A DNA stretch of 64,000 nucleotides from Glutamicibacter ardleyensis (GCF_014644555.1 NZ_BMKX01000001.1:310001-374000), one strand, 5' to 3'; positions 18,637-27,910 are shown, numbered from the stretch's first letter. The notes: generated by a model from the letters alone, not told the origin. Program-made: numbers and translations.

Positions 18637-19803
18637 CTACTTGGTGGTGAGGGCCATTTCATTCGGTGCGTGCTCCAACTGCACCGAGGACTTCTTCTCA
18701 CCGGTAGCCAGATCTACCGCATGTATGGACTTGGTTGCCGGGTCAGCCACGTAGGCAGTATTTCCATCGATACGCAGCGAAGGGTGCGGATCCTGCCACT
18801 GGGCAGGGTCTTCCCACGGCTCGATGACCTTAAAGTCACGGGTAATCTCCCCGCTACGCGGATCGATCACGTGAATCTTACCGTCCATGCCCAGCAAGTA
18901 ACCCAGATCCTGCGGTCCACGCGCTATCCCCCGCCACGTGTATTCCGCGCCTTGAGGTAAGCCGACCACCTTGGAGGTCTGCTTGGCCGCATCGATCAGG
19001 ACGATCTGGTCAAGCAGTGTTCCTTCCGCATCGGGGTCATCCTTGTAATCGCCGATGACCAGTTCGCTGGTCGGCGACACATAGGCGTTGCCCATCCGCC
19101 CGTAGGCATCTGGTGCTTTCAACTTAGTGAACTTAGCATCCGCGTAAATCAGAGCCCCGTCCTCGCAGCCAAAGACCGCGCGGCCCTGGCCAGTCATTCC
19201 TTCACCATGCACGTTCGGGCAATCGGTATTCCGTGCGGTCTCCTCGCCTTGGGCGTCCACGAGCCTCACCCCGCTGCGTGCGGTGGCATCTCCGATGGTG
19301 GTCAGCACCGATCCATCGTCAAGGGCCACCGAAACACCATGATGCGCAGGTGAAGTAATGGTTTTGGTTTCGGGCAGCTGGTCTGTGCTTTTCGACAGCT
19401 CCGCGGTCTCAAAGAGGGTGGTGGCACCCGTACCATCGTCAAAGAGCGCGGTCTTTCCCGCATGCGGGACCACGTGTCCGGCAGCGCTTGCTCCGAAAAC
19501 GCTCTCCCGCAGCGCCGGTGCGACTGCGTCCAGAACTTGGAACCCGGCCGAGGTGGTCAGCAGAAAGTTGCGTCCGTCCCCTGCCGAATTCAGCCGGGTG
19601 AATTCCTCGGTATCAAAGCTTTTGATGACCTCTAGGGTCTCCCCATCCAGTACCGAAACCCCGTTGGCGTAGCCCACGGCGACACGAGGCGCGGTCAGTT
19701 CTTCCGCCGCGGCGTCACCCTGGGCCCCGCAAGCCGTGGCGCCCAGGCCCAGGACCATCAGAATGACGGTACCGGTGATGAGGTGATGATTTTTCTTTTT
19801 CAT
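18637..19803 (-). CDS. aztD: AztD-like zinc metallochaperone lipoprotein (copy 1)
   Basis: 388 aa. Lipoprotein-like leader MKKKNHHLITG with a Cys at 25, then repeated beta-propeller blades (VSVLDGETLEVIKSF, IHVIDPRSGEITRDF, IHAVDLATGEKK). This matches AztD, the extracytoplasmic zinc chaperone that loads the binding protein AztC in AztABCD systems. His residues suited to metal binding occur in HVVPHAG and PAHHGVS, but the HTDHFH cluster of the second copy is absent. ATG 19803 is preceded by GAAGGGA; an ATG at 19815 lies before that site. Last gene of the aztB-D-C-D unit. Confidence 0.8.
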   Translation of the reverse strand: MKKKNHHLITGTVILMVLGLGATACGAQGDAAAEELTAPRVAVGYANGVSVLDGETLEVIKSFDTEEFTRLNSAGDGRNFLLTTSAGFQVLDAVAPALRESVFGASAAGHVVPHAGKTALFDDGTGATTLFETAELSKSTDQLPETKTITSPAHHGVSVALDDGSVLTTIGDATARSGVRLVDAQGEETARNTDCPNVHGEGMTGQGRAVFGCEDGALIYADAKFTKLKAPDAYGRMGNAYVSPTSELVIGDYKDDPDAEGTLLDQIVLIDAAKQTSKVVGLPQGAEYTWRGIARGPQDLGYLLGMDGKIHVIDPRSGEITRDFKVIEPWEDPAQWQDPHPSLRIDGNTAYVADPATKSIHAVDLATGEKKSSVQLEHAPNEMALTTK

Positions 19804-19824
19804 TTTTCCCTTCATGGCTACGCG

Positions 19825-20736
19825 TTAATCGCGTAGTGCGTGGCTGATTTGTTCGGTATTCGCCTGCATCATCTGCAGGTACGACTCGGCACCTTGGCCC
19901 GCCATGGATAGTGATTCGGTGTAAAGATCAACGATTTTCACCTCGATTTTCGTTTCGCTGGCGAGGGCTCGCGCTAATTTGTCGGGCTGTGCCGACTCCA
20001 CAAAAATTGCGGAGACCTGAGCTTCACGGATCGCGCCGCTGAGCGAGGCCAGGTCGGCAGCGCTCGGCGAAGCGAGGGTGCTCCCCGAAGGGATCACCGC
20101 GCCAATCACTTTGAGGTCGAACCGCTCTGCCAGATAGCCGAAAACGTGATGGTTCGTCACGATCTGCCGCTGCGCCGGTGGGATCGCGGAGAACGCGGTG
20201 AGCATCTGAGCGTCGAGGTCTTCAAGTTTCTGGCGGTAAGTTCCCGTGGCCGCATCCAGTGGCCCAGTTGAAATTCCAGGGATCTGTTTAAGGTCCTTCT
20301 CCAAGGCGTCGACTACCTGCACAACCCGTGCCGGGTCAGTCCAGAAATGCGGGTCCGCTGCCCCGTTCGTCCCGGGCACGTTCAGTAGCTCGATATGATC
20401 GGTGGCCACAAAGTGGTTGACTCCCTCCTCGCCAACGGCCGTGAGCTGCCGACTTAGCCCTTCCTCCAGGTTCAGGCCATTGGAAACCACAAGATCCGCG
20501 TCCTGCAGCAAAGCTGCCTGCTGGGCGGAGATCTCAAAGGAATGCGGATCAACGTTTGGCGGCATCAGGGTGTGGACTGTTGCCTGCTCCCCTACCAGAT
20601 TTGTCACCACGTCGGCCAAGATATTTGTGGTGACCACGATGCTCGGTTTTTGTTCTTGCTGTCCTTGGCCCGCACATCCGGTGAGTAGTAAAAGCCCGGA
20701 AAGCACAAGTGCTAATACCTTCGTTACGTTTGCCAT
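19825..20736 (-). CDS. aztC: zinc ABC transporter substrate-binding lipoprotein
   Basis: 303 aa. Lipobox LLTGC (C21), then a cluster A-I metal-binding protein of the ZnuA/TroA fold. Likely zinc ligands are the histidines in NVDPHSFEI, ADPHFWTDP and TNHHVFGYL and the late aspartate in KIVDLYTESL. It has no long His-rich loop, as in AztC, which relies on AztD for loading. Start ATG 20736 leaves an 11-base gap after the upstream aztD-like gene; an ATG at 20772 would overlap that gene and precede the signal peptide by 12 residues. Confidence 0.88.
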   Translation of the reverse strand: MANVTKVLALVLSGLLLLTGCAGQGQQEQKPSIVVTTNILADVVTNLVGEQATVHTLMPPNVDPHSFEISAQQAALLQDADLVVSNGLNLEEGLSRQLTAVGEEGVNHFVATDHIELLNVPGTNGAADPHFWTDPARVVQVVDALEKDLKQIPGISTGPLDAATGTYRQKLEDLDAQMLTAFSAIPPAQRQIVTNHHVFGYLAERFDLKVIGAVIPSGSTLASPSAADLASLSGAIREAQVSAIFVESAQPDKLARALASETKIEVKIVDLYTESLSMAGQGAESYLQMMQANTEQISHALRD

Positions 20737-20747
20737 CTTTTGATCTT

Positions 20748-22001
20748 TCAATTTCCGACCTGGGTCATCCAATGTGGTGAGGTTTCAGGTGCCAAGGTGC
20801 GGGAGATGCGGGCCGAGTCCGCGAAGTCGATTTCATAGATCTTGTTTTCGCTCGGCGCATTAACGTAGGCGCGTTGCGCATCGGTTTCCAGGCTGACTCC
20901 GCGTAGCGCCTCTGGGTCCTTCACGGTGCGTGGAAGCAGTTCTTTGGTGATGCCCACGCTCTGACCGGTGGTTGTTGAATAGACCAGTACTCGTCCGCGG
21001 TCGTCAAGAGCCACAATGTGCCCCGGTGAATCCCCTACTGCGGAGACTCGCAACAGTTTGTGCTCGGTCAAAACCCGTTGCAGCTGCAGCGAACGCGTAT
21101 TCAGTACCCACGCTCCGTGATCTCCTGCCACACCCGCAACTGCGGGGCGGGCTTTGCGGTGTTCCAGCGACTCTGCGCGGTCACCGGCTTTGGTCCCGGC
21201 CGGGTAGGGAACCAGGTCAAACTTCGCCGAATCATTTGCTGTTTCCGTGGCCACTAAAAACCCCTGGGCGCAGGCGATCACCAGCCCGGCCACCGTGGCG
21301 GTGGCTCCGGCGGGCTCAGCGCATTGAGCCGACGCGCCGGCGACTGGTTCGCCGGTTGCATCCAAATACTGCACGCGCATGTCTGCCGGTTTCTGCCCGG
21401 GCTGGCTGGAGATGGCTCCGTCGCCTAGGGGCGCCAGCAAACCCCGGTGAGGAGCATGGTGGGTGGTGAAGCGTTGACTGATTTCACCGTTGGCGAGCCG
21501 GGCGTTATCCAGCAATATTCCTTCACCGGTGGCCGGAACGTACACTCCCGTGCTGCCCGCCGTGGAGAGCGGTCCGCCGGTGACTACTGCCTTGGGTGCG
21601 TTGTCCAGGATTCCGATTTTCCGTGCGGTTCCCCGATAGAAATGGAAATGATCGGTGTGGTTCCAGCTCCACACCCCGCTGTCTAAAATCGTGAGCCCTT
21701 CGGCCGTGGAGGCGAAGAGGTACCGCCCATCGGTCTGCAAAGCGCTCACCTCTTCCAGCGAGTCAAGACTTGATTCGGTTTCGTTGAGCAGGTCAAACAT
21801 CCCGGCTGACCCGCGCTTATCGATCGTTGCTAGGTGCAGTGGTGCTTCGGCGACTTCACGGGCGCCTTCGACAGCTCCATGCCCGGCCGCCGGTTCGTTG
21901 GTTGGCTGTTGAGATTCTTCTGTGGCACCAGATGGGAGGCATCCGGTGAGCAAGAGACTGGCGGCCAGCCCAAGAACTACCGCGTATTTAGTGGATTTCA
22001 T
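20748..22001 (-). CDS. aztD: AztD-like zinc metallochaperone lipoprotein (copy 2, His-cluster form)
   Basis: 417 aa. Classic lipobox LLTGC (C21), a Ser/Thr/Pro linker to about 50, then a propeller-like repeat protein. A metal-binding cluster is visible at H115-T-D-H118-F-H120 (NHTDHFHFYRG), with further His in THHAPHRG and GDHGAW. The start ATG overlaps the aztB stop (ATGA), so it is translated together with the permease. It resembles the canonical AztD chaperone better than the downstream copy. Two AztD-type genes around one aztC is unusual. Confidence 0.78.
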   Translation of the reverse strand: MKSTKYAVVLGLAASLLLTGCLPSGATEESQQPTNEPAAGHGAVEGAREVAEAPLHLATIDKRGSAGMFDLLNETESSLDSLEEVSALQTDGRYLFASTAEGLTILDSGVWSWNHTDHFHFYRGTARKIGILDNAPKAVVTGGPLSTAGSTGVYVPATGEGILLDNARLANGEISQRFTTHHAPHRGLLAPLGDGAISSQPGQKPADMRVQYLDATGEPVAGASAQCAEPAGATATVAGLVIACAQGFLVATETANDSAKFDLVPYPAGTKAGDRAESLEHRKARPAVAGVAGDHGAWVLNTRSLQLQRVLTEHKLLRVSAVGDSPGHIVALDDRGRVLVYSTTTGQSVGITKELLPRTVKDPEALRGVSLETDAQRAYVNAPSENKIYEIDFADSARISRTLAPETSPHWMTQVGN

Positions 22002-22852
22002 CGAGCACTTTCTAGTTCATTGATTGCGGGTGCAGACCTGGTAAAACCCCTCGTTGCCCGGCGGAGCAGCGCAGAGAGACCGGCAAGGAGTATGGCGGTG
22101 CAGGCGATGGAGGGTCCGGCCGCGCTTTGGGCATACCAGGAAATCAAAAGGCCGCCGAACACCGACAGCATTCCGAAGACGGCGCCGAGCACCATCAGTG
22201 CCGGGATTAGAACCATCCATTGTTTAGCCGCAACCACCGGTGCCAGCAGCATCCCCACTACCAGCAGGGTTCCCACGGCACGGAATGATGCGGTGATCGC
22301 CAGGGCAACCAGCCCAACCAACATGATTTGGGCAAGTTGCGGCCTTAATCCCAGGCTCTGCGCTATTCGAGCATCGAAGGCTGCGGCAACAAAATTCCGG
22401 TGGAACAGCTTAGCGATGACCAGGCTCACCGCTAGCGCCGCGGTGAGCGTCCACAGGTCTGACATCCCAATGGCCAAAATATCTCCAAAGAGCATGCTTG
22501 TGGCATCGGTGGCGAAACTTTTCGAATGCGAGACCACGATGATGCCTACCGAGAGCATTCCAACAAAGACCAAGCCGATGCTGGTGTCATAAGATAATTT
22601 TCCTCGCCGTTGCAGCGCACTCAGCAGAGCCGTCATGAGTAGCGCGCTGACTCCGGCACCGAGCATGACCGGGAAACCTAGAACGGTAGCCATAGCGACT
22701 CCCGGAAGCAGCCCGTGACCGATGGCTTCACCCAAAAATGCCATGCCCCTAATGACCACCCATGTCCCGGCGATGGCACAGATGATAGCCACTAGACTGC
22801 CGCCGATGAGGGCGCGTTCCATAAAGTCAGGAGAGAAAGGATTTGTCAGCAC
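21998..22852 (-). CDS. aztB: zinc ABC transporter permease
   Basis: 284 aa, about 8-9 hydrophobic segments, ABC-3 family (ZnuB/TroC-like) with the conserved FRAVGTLLVVGMLLAPVVAA segment. It forms the membrane channel for zinc delivered by AztC. It begins at GTG 22852 without a Shine-Dalgarno. A possible minus-strand promoter (TTGATA, 17 bases, TTAGTC) would place the transcript start at about this codon, suggesting a leaderless message. First gene of aztB-D-C-D, divergent from aztA across a Zur-like box. Confidence 0.9.
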   Translation of the reverse strand: MLTNPFSPDFMERALIGGSLVAIICAIAGTWVVIRGMAFLGEAIGHGLLPGVAMATVLGFPVMLGAGVSALLMTALLSALQRRGKLSYDTSIGLVFVGMLSVGIIVVSHSKSFATDATSMLFGDILAIGMSDLWTLTAALAVSLVIAKLFHRNFVAAAFDARIAQSLGLRPQLAQIMLVGLVALAITASFRAVGTLLVVGMLLAPVVAAKQWMVLIPALMVLGAVFGMLSVFGGLLISWYAQSAAGPSIACTAILLAGLSALLRRATRGFTRSAPAINELESAR

Positions 22853-22873
22853 ACAGAGAAGACTAACCTTAAA

Positions 22874-22888
22874 TGAGAATCATTATCA
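22874..22888. promoter_or_regulatory. Zur/Fur-type box in the aztA-aztB intergenic region
   Basis: TGAGAATCATTATCA is a near-perfect 7-1-7 inverted repeat of the Fur/Zur class. It lies between the two divergent azt transcripts and covers both presumed core promoters, so zinc-loaded Zur would shut off both. Zur rather than Fur is inferred from the zinc genes. Confidence 0.78.
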
Positions 22889-22893
22889 ATTGC

Positions 22894-22899
22894 TATACT
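22894..22899 (+). promoter_or_regulatory. aztA -10 element (leaderless start)
   Basis: TGCTATACT contains an extended -10 (TATACT). Its distance puts transcription start at or next to the ATG at 22906, so aztA is probably leaderless. Confidence 0.55.
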
Positions 22900-22905
22900 C
22901 GGAAC

Positions 22906-23556
22906 ATGACTAGCTCCGATACCCGCTTACTCACTCATTCCCTCTACTTCTCCTACGGAAACCGTGAAATTCTCTCAGACGTGTCGCTTTCGATTCGAGC
23001 TGGAGAAATGGTGGCCATCACCGGTGAAAACGGGTCGGGAAAATCTACCCTGCTAGAACTTATGGCCGGGACAATGACGCCGGATCGCGGACTGGTCGAA
23101 CGATCCTGCCCGGTGGCCCTGGTCGTCCAACGCCCAGCGGTCCCGGCAGAACTGCCACTGACGGCGGGGGATGTTGTAGCCATGGGAACCTGGCGGTCAA
23201 AAATAACTCGAAAACAGCGAAAACAGCACGTGAGCCGCGCCCTCGCACGCGTCGAGCTGACGGGCTTTGAGGCGAGGAATTTTAATGAGCTCTCCGGCGG
23301 CCAGCGCCAGCGAGTCCTAGTAACACAAGGGCTGGTACAAAATACGGGCGTCTTACTGCTTGATGAACCGCTGGCTTCCATGGACTCCACCAGCCGCACG
23401 CTGATCCACGAGATCCTGCGTTCCGAGGTGCGCCGCGGACTGGCCGTAATGCTAGTAACCCATGATGAGGATTCCACGATGCTGGCCGATCGCAGCGTGA
23501 AATTGCAACACCACCGTACGTCTTGCCCAGAGCTGCAGTTGGCTACAGAGAGTTGA
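22906..23556 (+). CDS. aztA: zinc ABC transporter ATP-binding protein
   Basis: 216 aa ABC ATPase: Walker A GENGSGKST (40-48), signature LSGGQRQR (129-136), Walker B VLLLDEP (149-155), H-loop LVTHDE. It powers zinc import through AztB. An in-frame ATG at 22873 lies inside the Zur-like box and is rejected; ATG 22906 follows a good -10 element directly. It is transcribed divergently from the other four azt genes. Confidence 0.9.
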   Translation: MTSSDTRLLTHSLYFSYGNREILSDVSLSIRAGEMVAITGENGSGKSTLLELMAGTMTPDRGLVERSCPVALVVQRPAVPAELPLTAGDVVAMGTWRSKITRKQRKQHVSRALARVELTGFEARNFNELSGGQRQRVLVTQGLVQNTGVLLLDEPLASMDSTSRTLIHEILRSEVRRGLAVMLVTHDEDSTMLADRSVKLQHHRTSCPELQLATES

Positions 23557-23744
23557 TTCCAAGACCCCACCAGCGGCGAGCGCATCGAATTGCTGGCCAG
23601 AGGGACAAGAACAACGCCAGACGCGCCGCTACGAGCTGCCGATGGCACGAAGGAGAAATAGGGTCTGATCGATGCTTTGCCGATACGCCGTTCTACACGG
23701 ATCTCCGTGGAACATTTTCCAAGACCCGGCCTATATTTCTTGTC

Positions 23745-24539
23745 CTAATGCCCTGCTATGAAGTCCGTTAGGTCTGCTTCGATGTTTTTCTTTGATTCAA
23801 AGACAGCTTGGACCAACCCCGAGTCATAAGTCTGCCGGAATCGTACTGGTGGTACTGAAACGCTCAAGCCCGCAATCACGTCACCGACCCCGTCACACAG
23901 CGCCACACCCAGCGCGTTGGTGCCAGCTTCGGTCTGCTCAAAGTTCACTGCAAACCCGGTGTTCCGCACGGTCAGAAGATCTTGTTCCAGGCCGGCAAAC
24001 CAGCTTTCATCCAGCGGCTTCTGCGAAATCTTTGATTCCCGGACATACAGCTCACGAACCGCAGCTTCACCCAGCTGGGCGAGAATCACCTTACCGGCCG
24101 AGGCCGAATGCGCGTCCATTACCTCACCTTGACGGTCCCCCACCCGCAATGGACGTGAGCCTTGGACCGTAGCCAAGAACCTCACCTGGGTTCCGGCACG
24201 AACCATCAAGTTCACCGTTTCGTCGAGTCCCGCAGACAGCACCTTCATCTGCGGCAAGACTCGTTGGCGTAGTTCGGCGGTCCAAGACATGCCTGCCGGT
24301 GCAACCCCGAGTGCCGGGCCTGGAATATATCGCTGAGCGGCATCCTGGGACGCAAATCCGCGGTACACCAGCATGGCCAGCAGCCGGTGGGCGGTTGACC
24401 GGGAAACTCCGAGTTCTACGGCAGCATCGCTTAACCGCAGCGCACCGAAATCGCGGAGTAACTCGATCAACGCCAAGGCGTTATCCACCGATTCGATGGG
24501 ATACGCCGGCGGCTTACGTCGAGGCTTTTTTGGCTGCAT
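23745..24539 (-). CDS. IclR family transcriptional regulator
   Basis: 264 aa. N-terminal winged helix (VDNALALIELLRDFGALRLSDAAVELGVSRSTAHRLLAMLVYRGF) and C-terminal IclR effector domain (MDAHSASAGKVILAQLGE, AGLSVSVPPVRF). Start set at MQPKKPRRK; the frame continues to 24614 without a ribosome binding site. Divergent from the flavoprotein monooxygenase, so probably the regulator of that gene and the following MFS transporter, with a hydroxybenzoate-type effector. Confidence 0.85.
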   Translation of the reverse strand: MQPKKPRRKPPAYPIESVDNALALIELLRDFGALRLSDAAVELGVSRSTAHRLLAMLVYRGFASQDAAQRYIPGPALGVAPAGMSWTAELRQRVLPQMKVLSAGLDETVNLMVRAGTQVRFLATVQGSRPLRVGDRQGEVMDAHSASAGKVILAQLGEAAVRELYVRESKISQKPLDESWFAGLEQDLLTVRNTGFAVNFEQTEAGTNALGVALCDGVGDVIAGLSVSVPPVRFRQTYDSGLVQAVFESKKNIEADLTDFIAGH

Positions 24540-24693
24540 GACTTTGATTTTACGGCTTGCCGCCGGGGCCTGCATAAGCCCAGCGGAAGTCCGGAACCCG
24601 GTGCTGTTCCGCAAGGCAGAACTTCATGGCTTCGAGTGCCTTGGAACACTAATCTCAAGAGGAGTTCAGCACACAAATTTCAGGAGTTGCACC

Positions 24694-26616
24694 ATGCAGT
24701 ACTACGAAAATGGATACCGCCCCGGGGATCCGGAAGTTCGGCCAGCCCTCACCTTGGAGGCGTCCTCCGAGGTTCTCCCGACGCAAGTTGATGTTCTCGT
24801 AGTAGGTACCGGACCGGCCGGTGCGGTACTTTCGGCGCAGCTCTCCGAATTCGAAGAGATCACCACCCTGATCGTGGAACGCAACGCCGAACCGCTCAAG
24901 CTCGGCCACGCCGACGGCGTCGCGTGCCGAACCGTTGAAATGTTTAACGCCTTCGGGCTTGCGGACCGGTTGATTCGTGAAGCCTATGCGGTCAACGAGA
25001 CGGTCTTCTGGCGCCCGGATGAAAACCAGCGTGAAAATATCTCACGCAGCGGCCGGGTGAAAGACGTCGCCGAAGGACTGAGCGAATATCCGCACCTGAT
25101 TGTTAATCAAGCGCGGCTGCAAGAATTCCTCTTCGAAAAAATGCGTAAAAACCCCAGCCGTCTTGCACCTCATTACGGGGTGGAGCTACTGAGCGTGGAA
25201 GACACCGGACACGGTGATTACCCGCTGCGCGCGCAGCTGCGTCGCGGCGGAGAAGCCGGCGGAGAGTTCACCGTGAACGCCAAGTTTGTTGTCGGCGCGG
25301 ACGGTGCTCGGTCAATTGTCCGCCGGTCCTTGGGCATCAAGCTCGAAGGCGACGCCAAAAACCATGCTTGGGGAGTGATGGACATACTTGCCACCACCAC
25401 CTTCCCCGATATTCGTTTTAAAGCTGCCATCCAATCAGCGGACGGAGGGAACATCCTGCTGATCCCCCGCGAAGGCGGGCACATGGTTCGGTTGTACGTG
25501 GATTTGGGCAAACTTAACCCCGCGGACCGCGAGGCTCGTAACCGCTTCACCTCGGAGCAGCTCATCGACACCGCACGACGTATCATGCATCCCTACACCC
25601 TAGAGATCAAAGAAATCGCTTGGTGGTCCGTTTACGAAGTGGGCCAGCGTCTGGCCAGCCGCTTTGATAACGTGAACGCCGAGTCGCCCAAGGATGCGTT
25701 GCCGCGCATCTTCATCGCTGGGGACGCGTGCCACACCCACTCGGCTAAGGCCGGACAGGGTATGAACGTTTCCATGCAGGACGCATTTAACCTTGGTTGG
25801 AAGCTCGCCGCGGTACTTCGTGGACAAAGCCCCCACTGCCTACTGCGCACGTATTCTCAGGAACGTCAGATCATTGCGCAAGAGCTGATCGATTTTGATA
25901 CCAAGTGGTCCAAGACCATGTCCACCGCTCCGAAGGACCCCAATCATCCGGAGGCTGGCGGAATGGATCCGGAAGAAGTTCAGGCGCAGTTTGTTCAGGG
26001 CGGGCGTTTCACCGCCGGGTTTGGAACAAAATACACAAGGTCGCTGCTCACCGGTGATACTGAAGATCAGGCTCTGGCCGCAGGCTTCCCGGTTGGCGAA
26101 CGCTTTTATTCATCGCCAGTCACCAGGATCGCGGATGCCCGCCAGATTGGCTTGGGCCACACCGCCAAGGCAGACGGCCGTTGGCGCCTATACGCATTCG
26201 CGGATCACGATGCCTCCGGGCAGTCACCGAAGTTCGACGCACTCATGGAATTCTTGGCCCAGGACGCACGCTCACCGCTGAAGATGTTCACCGCACCGGG
26301 TTCCGCCATAGACTCGGTTTTTGATCTCAAGGGAATTTTCCAAGGCTCGCACACCGAGACGACGGTGGCGCACTTACCTGCGGTGCTCTTGCCAAGGGTC
26401 GGTTCCTTGCAGCTCACCGACTATGAAAAGGCCTACTGCTCGGAGCTTGAAGATGGCCAAGAGATCTTCGAGGCCCGCTTAGTGAATCGTGAGCACGGTG
26501 CGTTAGTGGTGGTTCGTCCGGATCAGTATGTGGCTCAGGTTCTTCCCCTGACCGCGACCGGAGAACTCACCGAATTCTTTAGCGCCTTCATGAACCCTGC
26601 GCTGGTTCAGGCCTAA
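24694..26616 (+). CDS. FAD-dependent 3-hydroxybenzoate 4-monooxygenase-like hydroxylase
   Basis: 640 aa class A flavoprotein hydroxylase. FAD motifs: GTGPAG (38-43), GADGARSIVRRSLG in the DG region, and GDACHTHSAKAGQGMNVSMQDAFNLGWKLA (GD motif, D344), then a C-terminal thioredoxin-like domain as in phenol hydroxylase and 3-hydroxybenzoate 4-monooxygenase. The N-terminus MQYYENGYRPGDPEV fits the latter group. Reaction inferred: 3-hydroxybenzoate + NADPH + O2 to protocatechuate. ATG 24694 has CAGGAG seven bases upstream. Neighbours (IclR divergent, MFS downstream) support a small uptake and hydroxylation module. A phenol-type substrate cannot be excluded. Confidence 0.85.
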   Translation: MQYYENGYRPGDPEVRPALTLEASSEVLPTQVDVLVVGTGPAGAVLSAQLSEFEEITTLIVERNAEPLKLGHADGVACRTVEMFNAFGLADRLIREAYAVNETVFWRPDENQRENISRSGRVKDVAEGLSEYPHLIVNQARLQEFLFEKMRKNPSRLAPHYGVELLSVEDTGHGDYPLRAQLRRGGEAGGEFTVNAKFVVGADGARSIVRRSLGIKLEGDAKNHAWGVMDILATTTFPDIRFKAAIQSADGGNILLIPREGGHMVRLYVDLGKLNPADREARNRFTSEQLIDTARRIMHPYTLEIKEIAWWSVYEVGQRLASRFDNVNAESPKDALPRIFIAGDACHTHSAKAGQGMNVSMQDAFNLGWKLAAVLRGQSPHCLLRTYSQERQIIAQELIDFDTKWSKTMSTAPKDPNHPEAGGMDPEEVQAQFVQGGRFTAGFGTKYTRSLLTGDTEDQALAAGFPVGERFYSSPVTRIADARQIGLGHTAKADGRWRLYAFADHDASGQSPKFDALMEFLAQDARSPLKMFTAPGSAIDSVFDLKGIFQGSHTETTVAHLPAVLLPRVGSLQLTDYEKAYCSELEDGQEIFEARLVNREHGALVVVRPDQYVAQVLPLTATGELTEFFSAFMNPALVQA

Positions 26617-26632
26617 AGACTGGAGCTCTACT

Positions 26633-26668
26633 CATGCTCCGAGTCGTCATCTGGCGGCTCGGAGCATG
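26633..26668 (+). terminator. hairpin after the hydroxylase gene
   Basis: Perfect 11-bp stem CATGCTCCGAG / CTCGGAGCATG with a 14-base loop, 17 bases after the stop. It lacks a T-run, so it may only weaken read-through into the MFS gene or stabilise the mRNA end. Confidence 0.45.
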
Positions 26669-26722
26669 CCAGCACCGCGAATGGCTCGGCCCGCCCTTGA
26701 GAGCATAGGGTGATCATAGGTA

Positions 26723-27910
26723 ATGGGTTCGACGGTAGGAAAAATATTGAGCAAGTCACCAGCTGCGGAACCTCGGCAGCTGCCCGACTCGGCACTGCGC
26801 TTTGTTGGTTTTTTAGCTTTCTTCGACCGCTACGCCACGCCACCGATGTTCGTGGCACTGTCATTGAGTACCGCGCTGTCGCTGTCTCAAGCCGTAGAAC
26901 TTGTGGCCGGTTACTCTTTGCTTTATGCCCTGGGACAGCCGCTTTGGGGACTGCTGAGCGATCGGTTCGGCCGCTTGACGGTGCTTCGTTGGGCATTATT
27001 CGGTGCCATCCTCGGCGCGATCGCTAGTACGTTATTCACTTCTTACTTTGCCCTGCTGATCGCCCGCTCGTTGACCGGGTTGATGTTCGGCGCCCTTTAT
27101 CCCACGTTGCTGACCCTGCTCGGGGATACACGCGTGGGAATGGCCAAGGCCCGCGGGCTCTCGGATCTGCAGATCTTTTCGTCTTTGGGCACCACGTTGG
27201 CGACCCTTGTAGCCGGTGCGATAGCCACTTCCCTTGATTGGCGTTTAGTCTTTTTGCTGCCTGCCGCTGGAGCCGCAGCTGCCCTCTTGTCACTGCGCCA
27301 AGTTCAAGAACCCCAGCGCGAGCACACCACCATGAACTTCAAAGCCGCATTTGGCCGGGAGAACTTACTGCTCTACGCGGTGGTCTTCCTCGAAGGCGGG
27401 CTCCTGATGGGATTTTTGACCTATATTGTTCCCGCATTGCAAAGCGTCGGGATGGGCATCTGGCTCTCCGGCGTGCTGGGATGTGGATTTGCGGTAGGAG
27501 TGATTCTTGGTGCACGGTTTATGCGGCTGCTCGTGCCGAGATTTTCACGCACCTGGCTTATCGGAATCGGCGGGGTCATCCTGATCCTGAGTTTTGCACC
27601 TTCCGCGGTGTTGCCCTCTGCAGGGTCTTATACGGTCACGGCTTTCCTGATAGGTGCCGCAAATGCCATCATGCACTCCTCCATGCAGGGCTGGGCCACC
27701 GAGGTAGCGCCCCAAGCTCGTGCCACCACGGTTTCTTTCTTTGTGTTTGCCCTATTCTTCGGGGCTTCGGTAGCCACCTATCTGACGGCAGACCTTGCAG
27801 AGCAAGGAAAGTTCTCGCAGATTTTCACGATAGGTTTTTGGCTGAGCATCCTGCTGGTAGCCGTCGCCACCTGGCTGCATGCGCACTGGTACTCGAAGCG
27901 CTCAAACTAG
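26723..27910 (+). CDS. MFS transporter
   Basis: 395 aa, about 12 membrane segments, with the MFS signature GLLSDRFGRLTVLRW after the second helix. Weak ribosome binding signal at ATG 26723. It lies about 100 bases after the 3-hydroxybenzoate hydroxylase and probably moves its substrate or a related aromatic acid; this is inferred from position only. Its stop codon overlaps the stop of the convergent LysE gene. Confidence 0.8.
   Translation: MGSTVGKILSKSPAAEPRQLPDSALRFVGFLAFFDRYATPPMFVALSLSTALSLSQAVELVAGYSLLYALGQPLWGLLSDRFGRLTVLRWALFGAILGAIASTLFTSYFALLIARSLTGLMFGALYPTLLTLLGDTRVGMAKARGLSDLQIFSSLGTTLATLVAGAIATSLDWRLVFLLPAAGAAAALLSLRQVQEPQREHTTMNFKAAFGRENLLLYAVVFLEGGLLMGFLTYIVPALQSVGMGIWLSGVLGCGFAVGVILGARFMRLLVPRFSRTWLIGIGGVILILSFAPSAVLPSAGSYTVTAFLIGAANAIMHSSMQGWATEVAPQARATTVSFFVFALFFGASVATYLTADLAEQGKFSQIFTIGFWLSILLVAVATWLHAHWYSKRSN

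Noticed and set aside
22873-22905. In-frame upstream ATG extending aztA by 11 residues
   Set aside because: It lies within the Zur/Fur-like box and ahead of the -10 element, so it would not be transcribed as coding sequence.
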